In this document: in pieces, positions 15,715-23,693 of the stretch
Layout of the letters: each line of letters opens with the position of its first letter
How positions within the stretch are numbered: the first letter of the stretch is position 1
Assembly: GCA_903889565.1 (NCBI GenBank)
Contig: CAISYC010000019.1
Location: 1 to 35,665, forward strand
Direction of reading: 5' to 3'
DNA: 35,665 nt
From: an uncultured beta proteobacterium
GTDB lineage: Bacteria > Pseudomonadota > Gammaproteobacteria > Burkholderiales > SG8-41
The notes under the pieces: model-generated
Told to the model about the DNA's origin: nothing
The model's input: the letters and a program-made list of their open reading frames with translations, nothing else
The model's database searches: none
Made by a program: the position numbers and the translations under genes

Positions 15715-16590
15715 CTAAAACGACGGCGTAACCTGCCCTCGCGGCAGCGCCGAGGACGCGCGCTCGCGCGCCGCTTTGCGTAAACGCAATTGCGGCGCCG
15801 GCGCATGCACCAGCGCGATGCTGAGCCAGACGGCAACGCTGAAGTAAAGAGACATCCACGCAACCTCGTGGCGCCAGTCCTCCCAACGATGAGAAACCAC
15901 CCAGCGCTGCGAAACATCGGTCAGACCCTGCGCGATGCTGAGATAAACGCGACCATGCGCCTCATCCGCAATCCAGCGCGCCCAGTACATTGGCACGTCC
16001 ACCATGAACATGAAGCAGACATAGGCGACACCCGCGGCACACCATGCCGCCAGCAGCGTTCTCATGCCGGCGCCGCAACGCGGCCACACCGCGATGAAAC
16101 TCATGACCAGCAATCCGCCGCACAGCCCCCACAGGGATTCCTCGAATACGTGACCAATATTCGCGGTGGTCAGCACCGAATACCACGAGCAGGTTTCGGC
16201 GATGACAATCAATGGCACCACCAGCGCCGAAACCGATTTGCCGATGGCGCTGCCGGTGGCATGCGCGATTTCTCGCAATAGCAACGCCCACTGCGCGACA
16301 AAACACAGTTCCGCAAAGGTGGCGACCGAACGACCGACGATCACGCTCGACAGCCAAGTATCGAACAGACACAGCCGCGGCACGTCATAGACCGGCAAGG
16401 TGGAGCGGAAGGCGCAACCGAATACGTAGCCAGCCGATAACAGCAGTTGCAACCGCCGGTTGGCATAAACCTCGGCCGACATCGTGCCCTGACGCCGCCG
16501 CAGGGCGGCGGCCGACAGCGACCAAGCGAGGACATTAAGTCCGCTCACCGCGCAGAGGAAGACCCACCAGAGATAAACGTCGGCTGACAT
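15715..16590 (-). CDS. multi-pass membrane protein of unknown function
   Basis: A 291-aa protein with about seven hydrophobic helices, for example VYLWWVFLCAVSGLNVLAWS, LQLLLSAGYVFGCAF, ALVVPLIVIAETCSW, LWGLCGGLLVMSFIAVW and AAGVAYVCFMFMVDVPMYW, and a basic cytoplasmic tail. Trp and His are frequent between helices. I do not recognise the family. The ATG at 16590 was chosen because the frame upstream to 16824 codes for Arg/Gly-rich sequence without sense and overlaps eutB; the ribosome binding site is weak. It diverges from eutBC with 113 bp between, so a link with ethanolamine uptake is possible but unproven; it does not look like EutH or an amino-acid permease. Confidence 0.65.
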   Translation of the reverse strand: MSADVYLWWVFLCAVSGLNVLAWSLSAAALRRRQGTMSAEVYANRRLQLLLSAGYVFGCAFRSTLPVYDVPRLCLFDTWLSSVIVGRSVATFAELCFVAQWALLLREIAHATGSAIGKSVSALVVPLIVIAETCSWYSVLTTANIGHVFEESLWGLCGGLLVMSFIAVWPRCGAGMRTLLAAWCAAGVAYVCFMFMVDVPMYWARWIADEAHGRVYLSIAQGLTDVSQRWVVSHRWEDWRHEVAWMSLYFSVAVWLSIALVHAPAPQLRLRKAARERASSALPRGQVTPSF

Positions 16591-16703
16591 AATTTTGTAA
16601 TACTGCCATGGTATGCGAAAAGCACCAACTTTTATGACAGCCCACCGCTCAAGCACATCGCCTCCGGAAACGAGCGGCCGCCTCGTCCCCTCTGGAACTC
16701 CGC

Positions 16704-18104
16704 GTGCCTGAATTCGTTCACACCGTCGGCGCCCGCAGCCATCGCTTCGCCGACCTGAAGGCCCTGCTGGCAAAGGCCTCGCCCGCGCGCGCGGGCGACC
16801 GGCTGGCGGGCATTGCCGCGTCAAACGCGGAGGAACGCGTCGCCGCGCAGATGGCGCTGGCCGAACTGCCGCTAAAAACCTTTCTCGATCAATCGGTGGT
16901 CGATTACGACGCCGACGACATCACGCGCCTCAGCATCGACAGCCATGACACCGCCGCCTTTGGGCCGGTGGCACATCTGACCGTCGGCGATTTCCGCAAC
17001 TGGCTGCTCGCCTATGAAACCGAGGCGGCGGAATTGGCCGCGGTGGCGCCGGGGTTGACGCCGGAAATGGCCGCGGCGGTATCGAAAATCATGCGGATTC
17101 AGGACATGGTGCTGGTGGCGCGCAAAATCAGCGTAGTCACGCGCTTTCGCAACACGCTGGGTCTGCCGGGGTGCTTGTCCAACCGCTTGCAACCGAATCA
17201 CCCGACAGACGACGTCAAAGGCATCGCCGCCAGCCTGCTCGACGGACTGCTCTACGGCTGCGGCGACGCCGTGATCGGCATCAACCCGGCCACCGACAAT
17301 CTGCAACAGGTGATCCGGCTCAACCATCTGCTCGCCGATGTCATCGCGACCTATGCCATCCCGACCCAGTCATGCATCCTGACCCACGTCACCACGACGA
17401 TGCAGGCGATGGCGCAGGGCGCGCCGGTCGATCTGGTGTTTCAGTCGATCGGCGGCAGCGAGGCCACCAACCGCAGCTTCGGCGTCACGCAGTCGATGTT
17501 AAGCGAAGCGGCGGCGATGGCGCGTGCACTCCAACGCGGCAGCGTTGGCGACAACGTCATGTACTTCGAAACCGGACAGGGCAGCGCACTCTCCGCCAAC
17601 GCCTATCACGGCGTCGATCAGCAGACGATGGAAGTGCGCGCCTACGGCCTCGCACGCGCATTCTCGCCGCTGCTGGTCAACAGCGTGGTCGGCTTCATCG
17701 GACCCGAATATCTCAACGGCCGCGAGATCATTCGCGCCGGCATTGAGGATCACTTCTGCGGCAAGTTGCTCGGCCTGCCGATGGGCGTGGACATCTGTTA
17801 TACGAACCACGCTGACGCCGATCAGGACGACATGGACACGCTGTTGACGCTGCTAGGCGCCGCCGGCGTTACCTACATCATGGGCGTGCCCGGCGCCGAC
17901 GACATCATGCTCAATTACCAAAGCACGTCATTTCACGATGCGTTATATCTGCGTCAACTGCTGAATCTCAAACCGGCACCGGAGTTTGAGGACTGGCTCG
18001 CGGCGGGGTGCATCGTCAGCAATGGCATCACGTTGCAACCGGCGGTCGAAAACCACCGGCTGCTGCAACTCGTTGAAATGGACAATAACGAAACCCTGCC
18101 GTGA
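16704..18104 (+). CDS. eutB: ethanolamine ammonia-lyase, large subunit
   Basis: The 466-aa catalytic subunit of coenzyme-B12-dependent ethanolamine ammonia-lyase, which converts ethanolamine to acetaldehyde and ammonia. Family blocks are clear: LPGCLSNRLQPNHPTDDVKG, GDAVIGINPATDN, PTQSCILTHVTT, QSIGGSEATNRSFGV, MYFETGQGSALSANA, LLGLPMGVDICYTNHADADQ and YIMGVPGADDIMLNYQSTS. These carry the TIM-barrel substrate and cobalamin contacts. Length is close to the enteric protein (about 453 aa). The start is a GTG at 16704; the spacer GGAACTCCGC is a weak ribosome binding site. It overlaps eutC by 4 bp (GTGA). No eutA reactivase, microcompartment shell or aldehyde dehydrogenase is in view. Confidence 0.95.
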   Translation: MPEFVHTVGARSHRFADLKALLAKASPARAGDRLAGIAASNAEERVAAQMALAELPLKTFLDQSVVDYDADDITRLSIDSHDTAAFGPVAHLTVGDFRNWLLAYETEAAELAAVAPGLTPEMAAAVSKIMRIQDMVLVARKISVVTRFRNTLGLPGCLSNRLQPNHPTDDVKGIAASLLDGLLYGCGDAVIGINPATDNLQQVIRLNHLLADVIATYAIPTQSCILTHVTTTMQAMAQGAPVDLVFQSIGGSEATNRSFGVTQSMLSEAAAMARALQRGSVGDNVMYFETGQGSALSANAYHGVDQQTMEVRAYGLARAFSPLLVNSVVGFIGPEYLNGREIIRAGIEDHFCGKLLGLPMGVDICYTNHADADQDDMDTLLTLLGAAGVTYIMGVPGADDIMLNYQSTSFHDALYLRQLLNLKPAPEFEDWLAAGCIVSNGITLQPAVENHRLLQLVEMDNNETLP

Positions 18105-18904
18105 CCGACGACGCAAAACGCGGCAGCGAAATCGGCCGTCCCGACCCTTGGCACACCCTGCGCAGCCTCACCGCAGCACGCATCGGCTTGGGACGCGCCG
18201 GGGGCAGCCTGCCGACACGGCCGCTGCTCGAATTCCAGTTAGCGCATGCGCGGGCGCGCGATGCCGTCCTGCACGAACTCGATGCGGCAGCGCTGGCGCA
18301 ATCGCTGACATCGCCGAGCGATGATATTTTTCAACTGCACAGCGCGGCGGGCGATCGTGCCGCCTTTATCGCACGCCCCGATTGCGGACGCATACTCGAC
18401 GACACTTCGCGCAAACTGCTCGAGAAACGTACGGCCGCGATAACACCGTACGACTGCGCCTTCATCGTCGCGGACGGACTTTCCGCCTGCGCCATCGAAC
18501 ATCACGCAGCAGGGCTGCTCGCGGCAATTTTCGAAAAGCTCGCCGGCGACGACTGGCGTCTGGCGCCGCTGTCGATCGTGCGCCAGGGACGGGTCGCCAT
18601 CGGCGACGAGATCGGCGCCCTGCTGCAAGCGCGCATGACGGTGCTGCTGATTGGCGAACGGCCCGGCCTGTCCGCGCCGGACAGCCTCGGCATATATCTT
18701 ACGTATGATCCGCTGCCGGGCCGCAGCAACGCCGAGCGCAATTGCATTTCGAACATCCGCGAACCCGGTGGGCTGTCATACGCACGCGGCGCGCACAAAC
18801 TGGCCTACCTCATGCGGGAATCGCGCCGGCGACATCTTTCAGGCATTGACTTGAAGGAACAGGCAGCTGCGCTGGACGATGCCGGGTCTGCCGAGAACGC
18901 CTAA
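18101..18904 (+). CDS. eutC: ethanolamine ammonia-lyase, small subunit
   Basis: The 267-aa small subunit that completes the B12 pocket of ethanolamine ammonia-lyase. Recognisable blocks are DPWHTLRSLTAARIGLGRAG, LEFQLAHARARDAV, IVADGLSACAIEHHA, IGERPGLSAPDSLGIYLTYD and NCISNIREPGGLSY. The GTG start overlaps the eutB stop, so the two are translated together. It is slightly shorter than the enteric EutC, mainly lacking the N-terminal extension that in enteric bacteria targets the microcompartment, in line with a non-compartmentalised lyase. Its last 4 bases overlap the end of the convergent ppk2 gene. Confidence 0.94.
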   Translation: MTDDAKRGSEIGRPDPWHTLRSLTAARIGLGRAGGSLPTRPLLEFQLAHARARDAVLHELDAAALAQSLTSPSDDIFQLHSAAGDRAAFIARPDCGRILDDTSRKLLEKRTAAITPYDCAFIVADGLSACAIEHHAAGLLAAIFEKLAGDDWRLAPLSIVRQGRVAIGDEIGALLQARMTVLLIGERPGLSAPDSLGIYLTYDPLPGRSNAERNCISNIREPGGLSYARGAHKLAYLMRESRRRHLSGIDLKEQAAALDDAGSAENA

Positions 18905-19824
18905 TAAATTGCCGGCACGTACATTTCCTTGGGCACCGGCCCGCGCAGATAATTCGGGTTGTGCACGCGTTCCGGCAGCGTCACGGTCTCGCGCGGCACT
19001 TCTTCATACGAAATCTGGCTCAGCAGGTGGTTGATGCAGTTCAGGCGCGCGCGCTTCTTGTCGACCGCCTCGACCACCCACCAGCGCGCCTCGGGAATGT
19101 GCGTGCGCTCGATCATGGTTTCCTTGGCTTTGGTGTACTGCTCCCAGCGGCGGCGCGACTCGAGATCCATCGGACTCAGTTTCCACTGCCGCAGCGGGTC
19201 GTGAATGCGCATCTTGAATCTGAGATGCTGCTCGTCGTCGGTGATCGAGAACCAGTATTTGATCAGGATAATGCCCGAGCGCACCAGCATCTTCTCGAAT
19301 TCCGGCACGGTGCGGAAAAATTCTTCGTATTCGTCATCGGTGCAAAAGCCCATCACGCGCTCGACACCGGCGCGGTTGTACCAGCTGCGATCGAACAGCA
19401 CCATTTCGCCGCCCGCCGGCAGGTTCGAGACATAGCGCTGAAAATACCATTGCGTGCGCTCGCGTTCGCTGGGCGCCGGCAGCGCGCACACGCGGCAGAC
19501 GCGCGGATTCAGGCGCTGTGTGATGCGCTTGATAATGCCGCCCTTGCCGGCGGCGTCGCGACCTTCGAACACGACCACCACCTTCAGTTTTTTGTGGACG
19601 ATCCAGTCCTGCAGCTTGACGAGTTCGCCCTGCAGGCGGAACAGTTCGTTGAAATAGATCTTGCGGTCGATCGAGTCCGGCGCCGGATGCTCGGCAAGGT
19701 CGCCCAGCATATTGGCAAGGCGTTCGTCGTCGATCTCCATCTCGAGTTCTTCGTCGAAACTGTCAATCATTTCGCCATGCACCCGGCGGTAGAGCGCGCT
19801 GTGATCCTGATGATCGTTGCTCAT
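18901..19824 (-). CDS. ppk2: polyphosphate kinase 2
   Basis: A 307-aa PPK2-family enzyme that moves phosphate between polyphosphate and nucleotides (usually making GTP or ATP from the diphosphate, depending on class). Walker A is EGRDAAGKGGIIKRI and the Walker B/lid region is DRSWYNRAGVERVMGFC. Other family blocks are RVCALPAPSERERTQWYFQR, LIKYWFSITDDEQ and RWWVVEAVDKKRARLNCINH. The N-terminal 60 residues are acidic. Length matches single-domain class I PPK2. The ATG overlaps the stop of the upstream 99-aa gene (ATGA), indicating one operon. It converges with eutC with a 4-bp overlap, leaving no room for a terminator between them. Confidence 0.93.
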   Translation of the reverse strand: MSNDHQDHSALYRRVHGEMIDSFDEELEMEIDDERLANMLGDLAEHPAPDSIDRKIYFNELFRLQGELVKLQDWIVHKKLKVVVVFEGRDAAGKGGIIKRITQRLNPRVCRVCALPAPSERERTQWYFQRYVSNLPAGGEMVLFDRSWYNRAGVERVMGFCTDDEYEEFFRTVPEFEKMLVRSGIILIKYWFSITDDEQHLRFKMRIHDPLRQWKLSPMDLESRRRWEQYTKAKETMIERTHIPEARWWVVEAVDKKRARLNCINHLLSQISYEEVPRETVTLPERVHNPNYLRGPVPKEMYVPAIY

Positions 19825-20120
19825 TTGACGATTTCCCCTCGATTCGCCGGCGAAACCATGAGCAGAAACGGAATGTCGCCGTGCGCGAAAATCAGCGAAC
19901 CAGTCGCCATCACGACCTGCTTCTTGCGTTTTTTGATCGCCGAGTTCAATTCGTAGTGCAGCGGCACCGGCCGGCCGCCCGCGCTCGACATCGAAGCGAC
20001 AAAGGCGCCGACGATATCGTCAGCGGGCTTGCCGAATAGGTCGTCGGCGCCCTCGAATTCGTAGTTTTGACTGCCGCCGGTTTCGGCGTCCATCATCGCG
20101 GCAAGATATTTGGTCGCCAT
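19821..20120 (-). CDS. hypothetical protein, 99 aa, operon partner of ppk2
   Basis: A small protein starting MATKYLAAMMDAETGG; the ATG at 20120 has AGAGGGGG about 5 bases upstream, so the longer frame to 20300 is not needed. The middle is hydrophilic (GADDLFGKPADDIVGAFVAS) and the C-terminal half has a basic turn (SAIKKRKKQ) followed by a hydrophobic strand-like segment (VVMATGSLIF). I do not recognise it. Its stop overlaps the start of ppk2, so the two proteins are made together; a role near polyphosphate is a guess from that. Confidence 0.65.
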   Translation of the reverse strand: MATKYLAAMMDAETGGSQNYEFEGADDLFGKPADDIVGAFVASMSSAGGRPVPLHYELNSAIKKRKKQVVMATGSLIFAHGDIPFLLMVSPANRGEIVK

Positions 20121-20442
20121 GGGCCCCCTCTTTAGCAAGGACGCATTGCACCGGAACCATGTTACGAATTCATGTATGCTGCCCGCCGGCGTCTTCGCGA
20201 TGGCGAGGTTTGATATCGCCAATCGGGGACAAGTTATTGTTTTGGCAATAATTGCGTAACAAGAAGGCGCAAGAATGCGCGTGCTAAGATTGCCCAGCAA
20301 TTAGGCAAGCTGTGTAACATTTGAATATGGCCCTTGCGGCGAAACCTGCCACGCTACTTGTTCACAGACTTATCCACAGAATTTGTGGATATTTTCAGCC
20401 GCGCTGCCGACGTAAAAAAATTCGAACCGCTTAGGAAAATTC
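20121..20442. other. divergent promoter region with AT-rich inverted repeats
   Basis: No gene seen. The region separates the leftward 99-aa/ppk2 operon from the rightward 81-aa gene and must hold both promoters. TTATTG (20234-20239) and CAATAA (20246-20251) are inverted around TTTTGG. A stronger palindrome is listed separately at 20370-20391. Confidence 0.5.
20370..20391. promoter_or_regulatory. palindrome of two DnaA-box-like sites
   Basis: TTATCCACA (20370-20378) is followed after GAATT by TGTGGATA (20384-20391): TATCCACA and TGTGGATA are perfect 8-bp inverted repeats. The left arm fits the DnaA-box consensus exactly; the right arm read on the minus strand is A-TATCCACA, one base off. It lies 52 bp upstream of the 81-aa gene start, so it may be an operator for DnaA or another factor, or an RNA hairpin in the leader. 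Confidence 0.5.
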
Positions 20443-20688
20443 ATGAAAACGGTCAAGGTCACGCGCGGTCAATTCCAGGTGCTGCAGAAGCTGACACGCA
20501 AAGAAGTCGGCACTCTGAAAAAGTATCCGAAAATTCTCGTCGAATCCAAACACCTGCTGCGCACCTGCAAGAAGGTGATCAAGAAAATCGAGTCGCTGCC
20601 GGAACATGCCAACAAGCACAAACGGCAAACCGCCTACAAGCGCATCATCAGCCTCTGCCAGAAGGCGGTTGACTCGGTCGAGAAGTAG
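20443..20688 (+). CDS. lysine-rich small protein, 81 aa
   Basis: A strongly basic protein with about 20 Lys and several Arg in 81 residues (LTRKEVGTLKKYPKILVESK, TCKKVIKKIESLP), probably helical, without signal peptide or membrane segment. The spacing of hydrophobic residues fits a small helical bundle. The charge suggests contact with nucleic acid or polyphosphate, but no family is recognised. The ATG follows CTTAGGAAAATTC, a good ribosome binding site (AGGA). It is monocistronic, divergent from the 99-aa/ppk2 pair. Confidence 0.65.
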   Translation: MKTVKVTRGQFQVLQKLTRKEVGTLKKYPKILVESKHLLRTCKKVIKKIESLPEHANKHKRQTAYKRIISLCQKAVDSVEK

Positions 20689-20715
20689 CCGTCAATCAAC
20701 CGCCTTGCGGGCGGA

Positions 20716-21327
20716 CTAGGCGTGGCGATGTTCCGGTTCGATCGGATCCAGCCACTGGCCGCGCAACAATGCCAGTGGTGAACGCCAGTAGATGGCGATG
20801 TTGTGAAACGGGTCCGTCAAAATCTTGCACGCCCAGGCCAGTCCCCACGCCGGGCTGCGCAGGAAGAACAGGTGAACCGTGCGGAATATGATGCCGGCAA
20901 TGCCCAGTGCCAGCCAGCTCATGCCGACGTCGTGCACATAGCCTTTGGCCCCGGCTGCCGGTTCGATCAAGCCGAACAGGCTCGGGCTCAGATAGAGCAA
21001 GACCGGCATTGATAGCCAGACCGCGATCAGGATGGCCTTGCGGCGCATGTTGTAACCGACCTTGATCGACTCCTTGTATTCGTCGCTGGCGTTGTTGATG
21101 TGATCAAAGCAGCGCGGCTCGAAGAAGATATGCCCGGACTGGCGCGTCACCATCCCAACTGCCCAGCCAACAATGCCGGCAGCAGCCGGATTCACAAACA
21201 GCAGCGCATAGGCGAACAGAAAACTGACCGCGCTCACCAGATGCAGCGTCTGGTTGATACGGCTCTGATGGTAATAGCGGTGGTCGTCCCAGCGCAGCGT
21301 ACGGATTTTCGACAAGAATTCACGCAT
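20716..21327 (-). CDS. membrane protein, possibly Mpo1/DUF962-like
   Basis: A 203-aa protein with about four hydrophobic helices. The N-terminal part has YYHQSRINQTLHLVSAVSFL and then GWAVGMVTRQSGHIFFEPR. This layout (His, then N-x-x-x-H-x-V before a helix, later G-H-x-x-F-E) resembles the Mpo1-like DUF962 family, in which the histidines bind iron for alpha-oxidation of 2-hydroxy fatty acids in yeast. That match is from memory of the pattern and is uncertain. The ATG at 21327 has CAGGAG 6-7 bases upstream; the frame to 21369 is longer without support. The SDR gene lies 143 bp upstream on the same strand. Confidence 0.6.
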   Translation of the reverse strand: MREFLSKIRTLRWDDHRYYHQSRINQTLHLVSAVSFLFAYALLFVNPAAAGIVGWAVGMVTRQSGHIFFEPRCFDHINNASDEYKESIKVGYNMRRKAILIAVWLSMPVLLYLSPSLFGLIEPAAGAKGYVHDVGMSWLALGIAGIIFRTVHLFFLRSPAWGLAWACKILTDPFHNIAIYWRSPLALLRGQWLDPIEPEHRHA

Positions 21328-21470
21328 GGTTTCGCTCCTGTAGTCGATTGCGTGACGCGAGCGTGACAATCACCCATGACGGCGAGGTTACGCATCGGTT
21401 GCAATTTCGCGAAACCGCATGCGAGTTTGAGATGGATCAAACTTCACGCAGGCGCTGCCGGAGAAACGAA

Positions 21471-22310
21471 TCAGCAGGAAGGCGCGGACAAGCCAACCCA
21501 GCGCGTGCTCGCCTCCCACAGCGCCTCCTGCAACGCGACGTCTTCGGCCGTAGCGAGCGCCGGGCGAACCATGTGAAATTCGTCGAAGTATTTTCCGCTC
21601 TCTCGCGCCACCGAAGTGTCAAGCGCGAGAAACAGCGTGGTTTCCGCGCCACGCTCGACATCGAACGTCTGCGGACTGATCAGCGGCTTGATCAAGCGCA
21701 GCCAACGCGGCAGCAGATTGCTTGCCACCACGCCCGGATGCAGGCAGTTTGCGGTCACCGCAGTGCCGGCAAGCCGGCGCGCCAGTGCAAATGTGTGCAG
21801 CACATTGGCAAGCTTCGACTGTGCATACATCGCCAGCGAGTTGAATCGCCGGGGCACACTGCGAACGCCGGCCAGATCGAGTCCGCCGCGCAGATGAACC
21901 CGCGATGCGACGTTGATGATGCGCCCGGGTGCGGCCATGCGTTCGCGCAGCAGCTCCGTGAGCAGGAAGGGTCCGAGATGATTGATGGCAAAGTTCAGTT
22001 CGAAGCCGTCTACCGACAGCCGGTGCTTCATGGTGGTAATACCGGCGTTATTGATGAGCAGGCGGATCGGTCCGTAGCGCTCGCGCACGATGGCCGCAGC
22101 TGCGCGCACCGAGGCAAACGAAGCAAGATCGCAGGTGATCGGGTCAATCGACGCGCCCGGGATCTTCTGCAAAATTTCGTCGCGCACTTCGTGCGCGGCC
22201 AACAGATCGCGGCAGAGCATGACCACCGCGTAGCCGGCGCCGGCAAGTTCGCGCGCGGTAACGCGACCGATGCCGTGCGTGGTGCCGGTAATGACAGCCA
22301 GGTCAGGCAC
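21471..22310 (-). CDS. short-chain dehydrogenase/reductase (retinol-dehydrogenase-like)
   Basis: A 279-aa classical SDR. The cofactor loop is TGTTHGIG (residues 8-15), followed by DLASFASV, the structural motif NNAG, the active-site serine in INVASRV and the YxxxK pair in YAQSK. The Arg after the second beta strand (MLCRD) suggests NADP preference. HPGVVASNL and the long C-terminal half are like the retinol-dehydrogenase/WW-oxidoreductase group, which acts on lipophilic alcohols or carbonyls; substrate unknown. It starts 64 bp after the PAP2 gene on the same strand and may be cotranscribed with it. Confidence 0.88.
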   Translation of the reverse strand: MPDLAVITGTTHGIGRVTARELAGAGYAVVMLCRDLLAAHEVRDEILQKIPGASIDPITCDLASFASVRAAAAIVRERYGPIRLLINNAGITTMKHRLSVDGFELNFAINHLGPFLLTELLRERMAAPGRIINVASRVHLRGGLDLAGVRSVPRRFNSLAMYAQSKLANVLHTFALARRLAGTAVTANCLHPGVVASNLLPRWLRLIKPLISPQTFDVERGAETTLFLALDTSVARESGKYFDEFHMVRPALATAEDVALQEALWEASTRWVGLSAPSC

Positions 22311-22374
22311 GTTCAGTCACCCCCTGGATGGGAGTTACGCGCCACTCTCGGGCAAGCCAACGCAACAACCGGAG

Positions 22375-22905
22375 TTATGACACTGCCAGAACGGTGTCCG
22401 CGATGCTGAGGCCGACCAGAGCGCCGGCCAGCACGTCGCTCGGATAATGCAAACCGAGAATCACGCGGGAGGCGGCGACGAGCAATGTGAAGGGCAGCAC
22501 CAGCCAGATCAGAACGGGAAAGTAGGCGACGGCCACGACGCTGAAGCCGACCGCGTGCAGCGTGTGACCCGAAGGGAAGCTGAATTGATCGAGCGGCTTC
22601 GCCGAGCAGATGATGCCGCGGTGAATCTGGTACGGGCGCGGCCGCGAGGTCTTGTGCTTGAGCAGTTTGTAGAGCGTGGTGCAAACTAGTCCCGCACCGA
22701 TCATATGCAGAACCGCCGGCACCGCCTCGCTGCGAAAAGCCAGCAACAACGCCAGCATCAGCGCATACCAGAACACGCCGTCGCCGAGCCGGCTGATTGC
22801 GCCGAAGGCAACACGCATGAATCGATGGCGGCTTGCGCGATTGACTCGAATGCACAGCGACTGGTCCCACTGGTTCAAACGCTGCAGGGGGTACGGAATG
22901 TTCAA
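22375..22905 (-). CDS. PAP2-family membrane phosphatase
   Basis: A 176-aa integral membrane protein with the three phosphatidic-acid-phosphatase type 2 motifs: KHKTSRPRP (motif 1), PSGH in FSFPSGHTLHAVG (motif 2) and SRVILGLHYPSDVLAG (motif 3, with the catalytic His). Such enzymes dephosphorylate lipid phosphates, including undecaprenyl diphosphate. About five hydrophobic helices can be seen. I start at the TTG at 22905, which follows GGCGGAG at a fitting distance; an overlapping frame to 22957 is in another phase and is not coding. A function in undecaprenyl-phosphate recycling would suit the polysaccharide genes but is only inferred. Confidence 0.87.
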   Translation of the reverse strand: MNIPYPLQRLNQWDQSLCIRVNRASRHRFMRVAFGAISRLGDGVFWYALMLALLLAFRSEAVPAVLHMIGAGLVCTTLYKLLKHKTSRPRPYQIHRGIICSAKPLDQFSFPSGHTLHAVGFSVVAVAYFPVLIWLVLPFTLLVAASRVILGLHYPSDVLAGALVGLSIADTVLAVS

Positions 22906-23346
22906 GGCATGCTCCGCCGGTTGCGTTAGGTCGCAACCTTACAGATCGCATGCGCAATTTTTATTAAGTGAACTTGAAGAAATTTTTACAGCGGGTCGCC
23001 GCAAACGGTCCGACTCATACCGAAACAGGAATCATGGGCAGAGCGTGCCGGCTACGCGGTGTGTCGGGCGACTGCGATCGCCTTGACAATGGGTTGGCCG
23101 GCGGGCGCCATGCCCATGTTCCATAGGCGAAGCATCGCACCGACTGCCTCTCGTTAATTCGACGAATTCGACAGAAAAACCGACCCAATTCCACCTTCAC
23201 CCCATTCAATGCGTCAAAAGCGCTGGAATGGTCGTTTGGCGTAGTCCGAATGGACTACTCGGTCCGGGCCATTGCGCCCGATGGATTGACTCACTTGGCT
23301 GCTACATTGGTTCTCATCGAAAACGTCCGGCAAACCGGCAGGGATC
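22906..23346. other. non-coding stretch containing a perfect palindrome
   Basis: No convincing gene in 441 bases between the PAP2 gene (leftward) and the 77-aa gene (rightward). It should contain promoters for both. GAATTCGAC-like short direct repeats occur near 23155-23175, and the palindrome at 23240-23257 is listed separately. Confidence 0.45.
23240..23257. promoter_or_regulatory. perfect inverted repeat upstream of the RRM-like gene
   Basis: GTAGTCCGAATGGACTAC: 7-bp arms around GAAT, 90 bp upstream of the 77-aa gene. The arms share TAGTCC/GGACTA with the elements upstream of two PEP-CTERM genes (7443-7485 and 28491-28516), hinting at a common regulator. Confidence 0.4.
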
Positions 23347-23580
23347 ATGCTGCACATCGACCTCACCATGAGCGACCGCGAAGTGAGCCTGTTTGTCGCA
23401 GTGCATTGCGCCGAACTCGGCACGGTCAAATCGGTGAAAATCCACCGCCAGCCGAAACCGTTTGCGCTGGTGGACATGGCGACGCATGACGAATCGCAGC
23501 GGCTCGCCGCGCAAACCGGCAGGCCCGCCTTCGGCACCTGCGTGCTGTTTCATCTAGAACAGGCGCAAAAGTCGAATTAG
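23347..23580 (+). CDS. small RRM-like protein, 77 aa
   Basis: A small protein whose pattern recalls a degenerate RNA-recognition motif: an N-terminal strand (MLHIDLT), a helix, GTVKSVKIHRQ as strand 2 and KPFALVDMATHDESQRLAAQ as the RNP1-like strand plus helix 2. True RNP1 has aromatic residues at more positions, so RNA binding is unsure. The ATG has CAGGGA a few bases upstream. No neighbour is close enough to form an operon; the next gene starts 113 bp later. Confidence 0.55.
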   Translation: MLHIDLTMSDREVSLFVAVHCAELGTVKSVKIHRQPKPFALVDMATHDESQRLAAQTGRPAFGTCVLFHLEQAQKSN

Positions 23581-23693
23581 TCCGCGGCGGGTTTCATGGC
23601 CGAGCGCGCAGCAGACCGTCACATTGATCCGGCATCATCGGCCACCCGATGATTTAAGCGGTCGCGGCGACGCGCATACCTGCCACAGACGCA

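Noticed and set aside
21348-22409. 353-aa open frame on the plus strand
   Set aside because: Antisense to the SDR gene, whose cofactor and active-site motifs are complete on the other strand.
22313-22957. 214-aa open frame overlapping the PAP2 gene
   Set aside because: Same strand but another phase; it is Arg/Pro/Ser-rich, whereas the PAP2 frame has all three catalytic motifs.
23015-23209. 64-aa minus-strand frame in the PAP2/RRM-like gap
   Set aside because: No ribosome binding site, Arg/Ser/Pro-rich composition, and no neighbour support.
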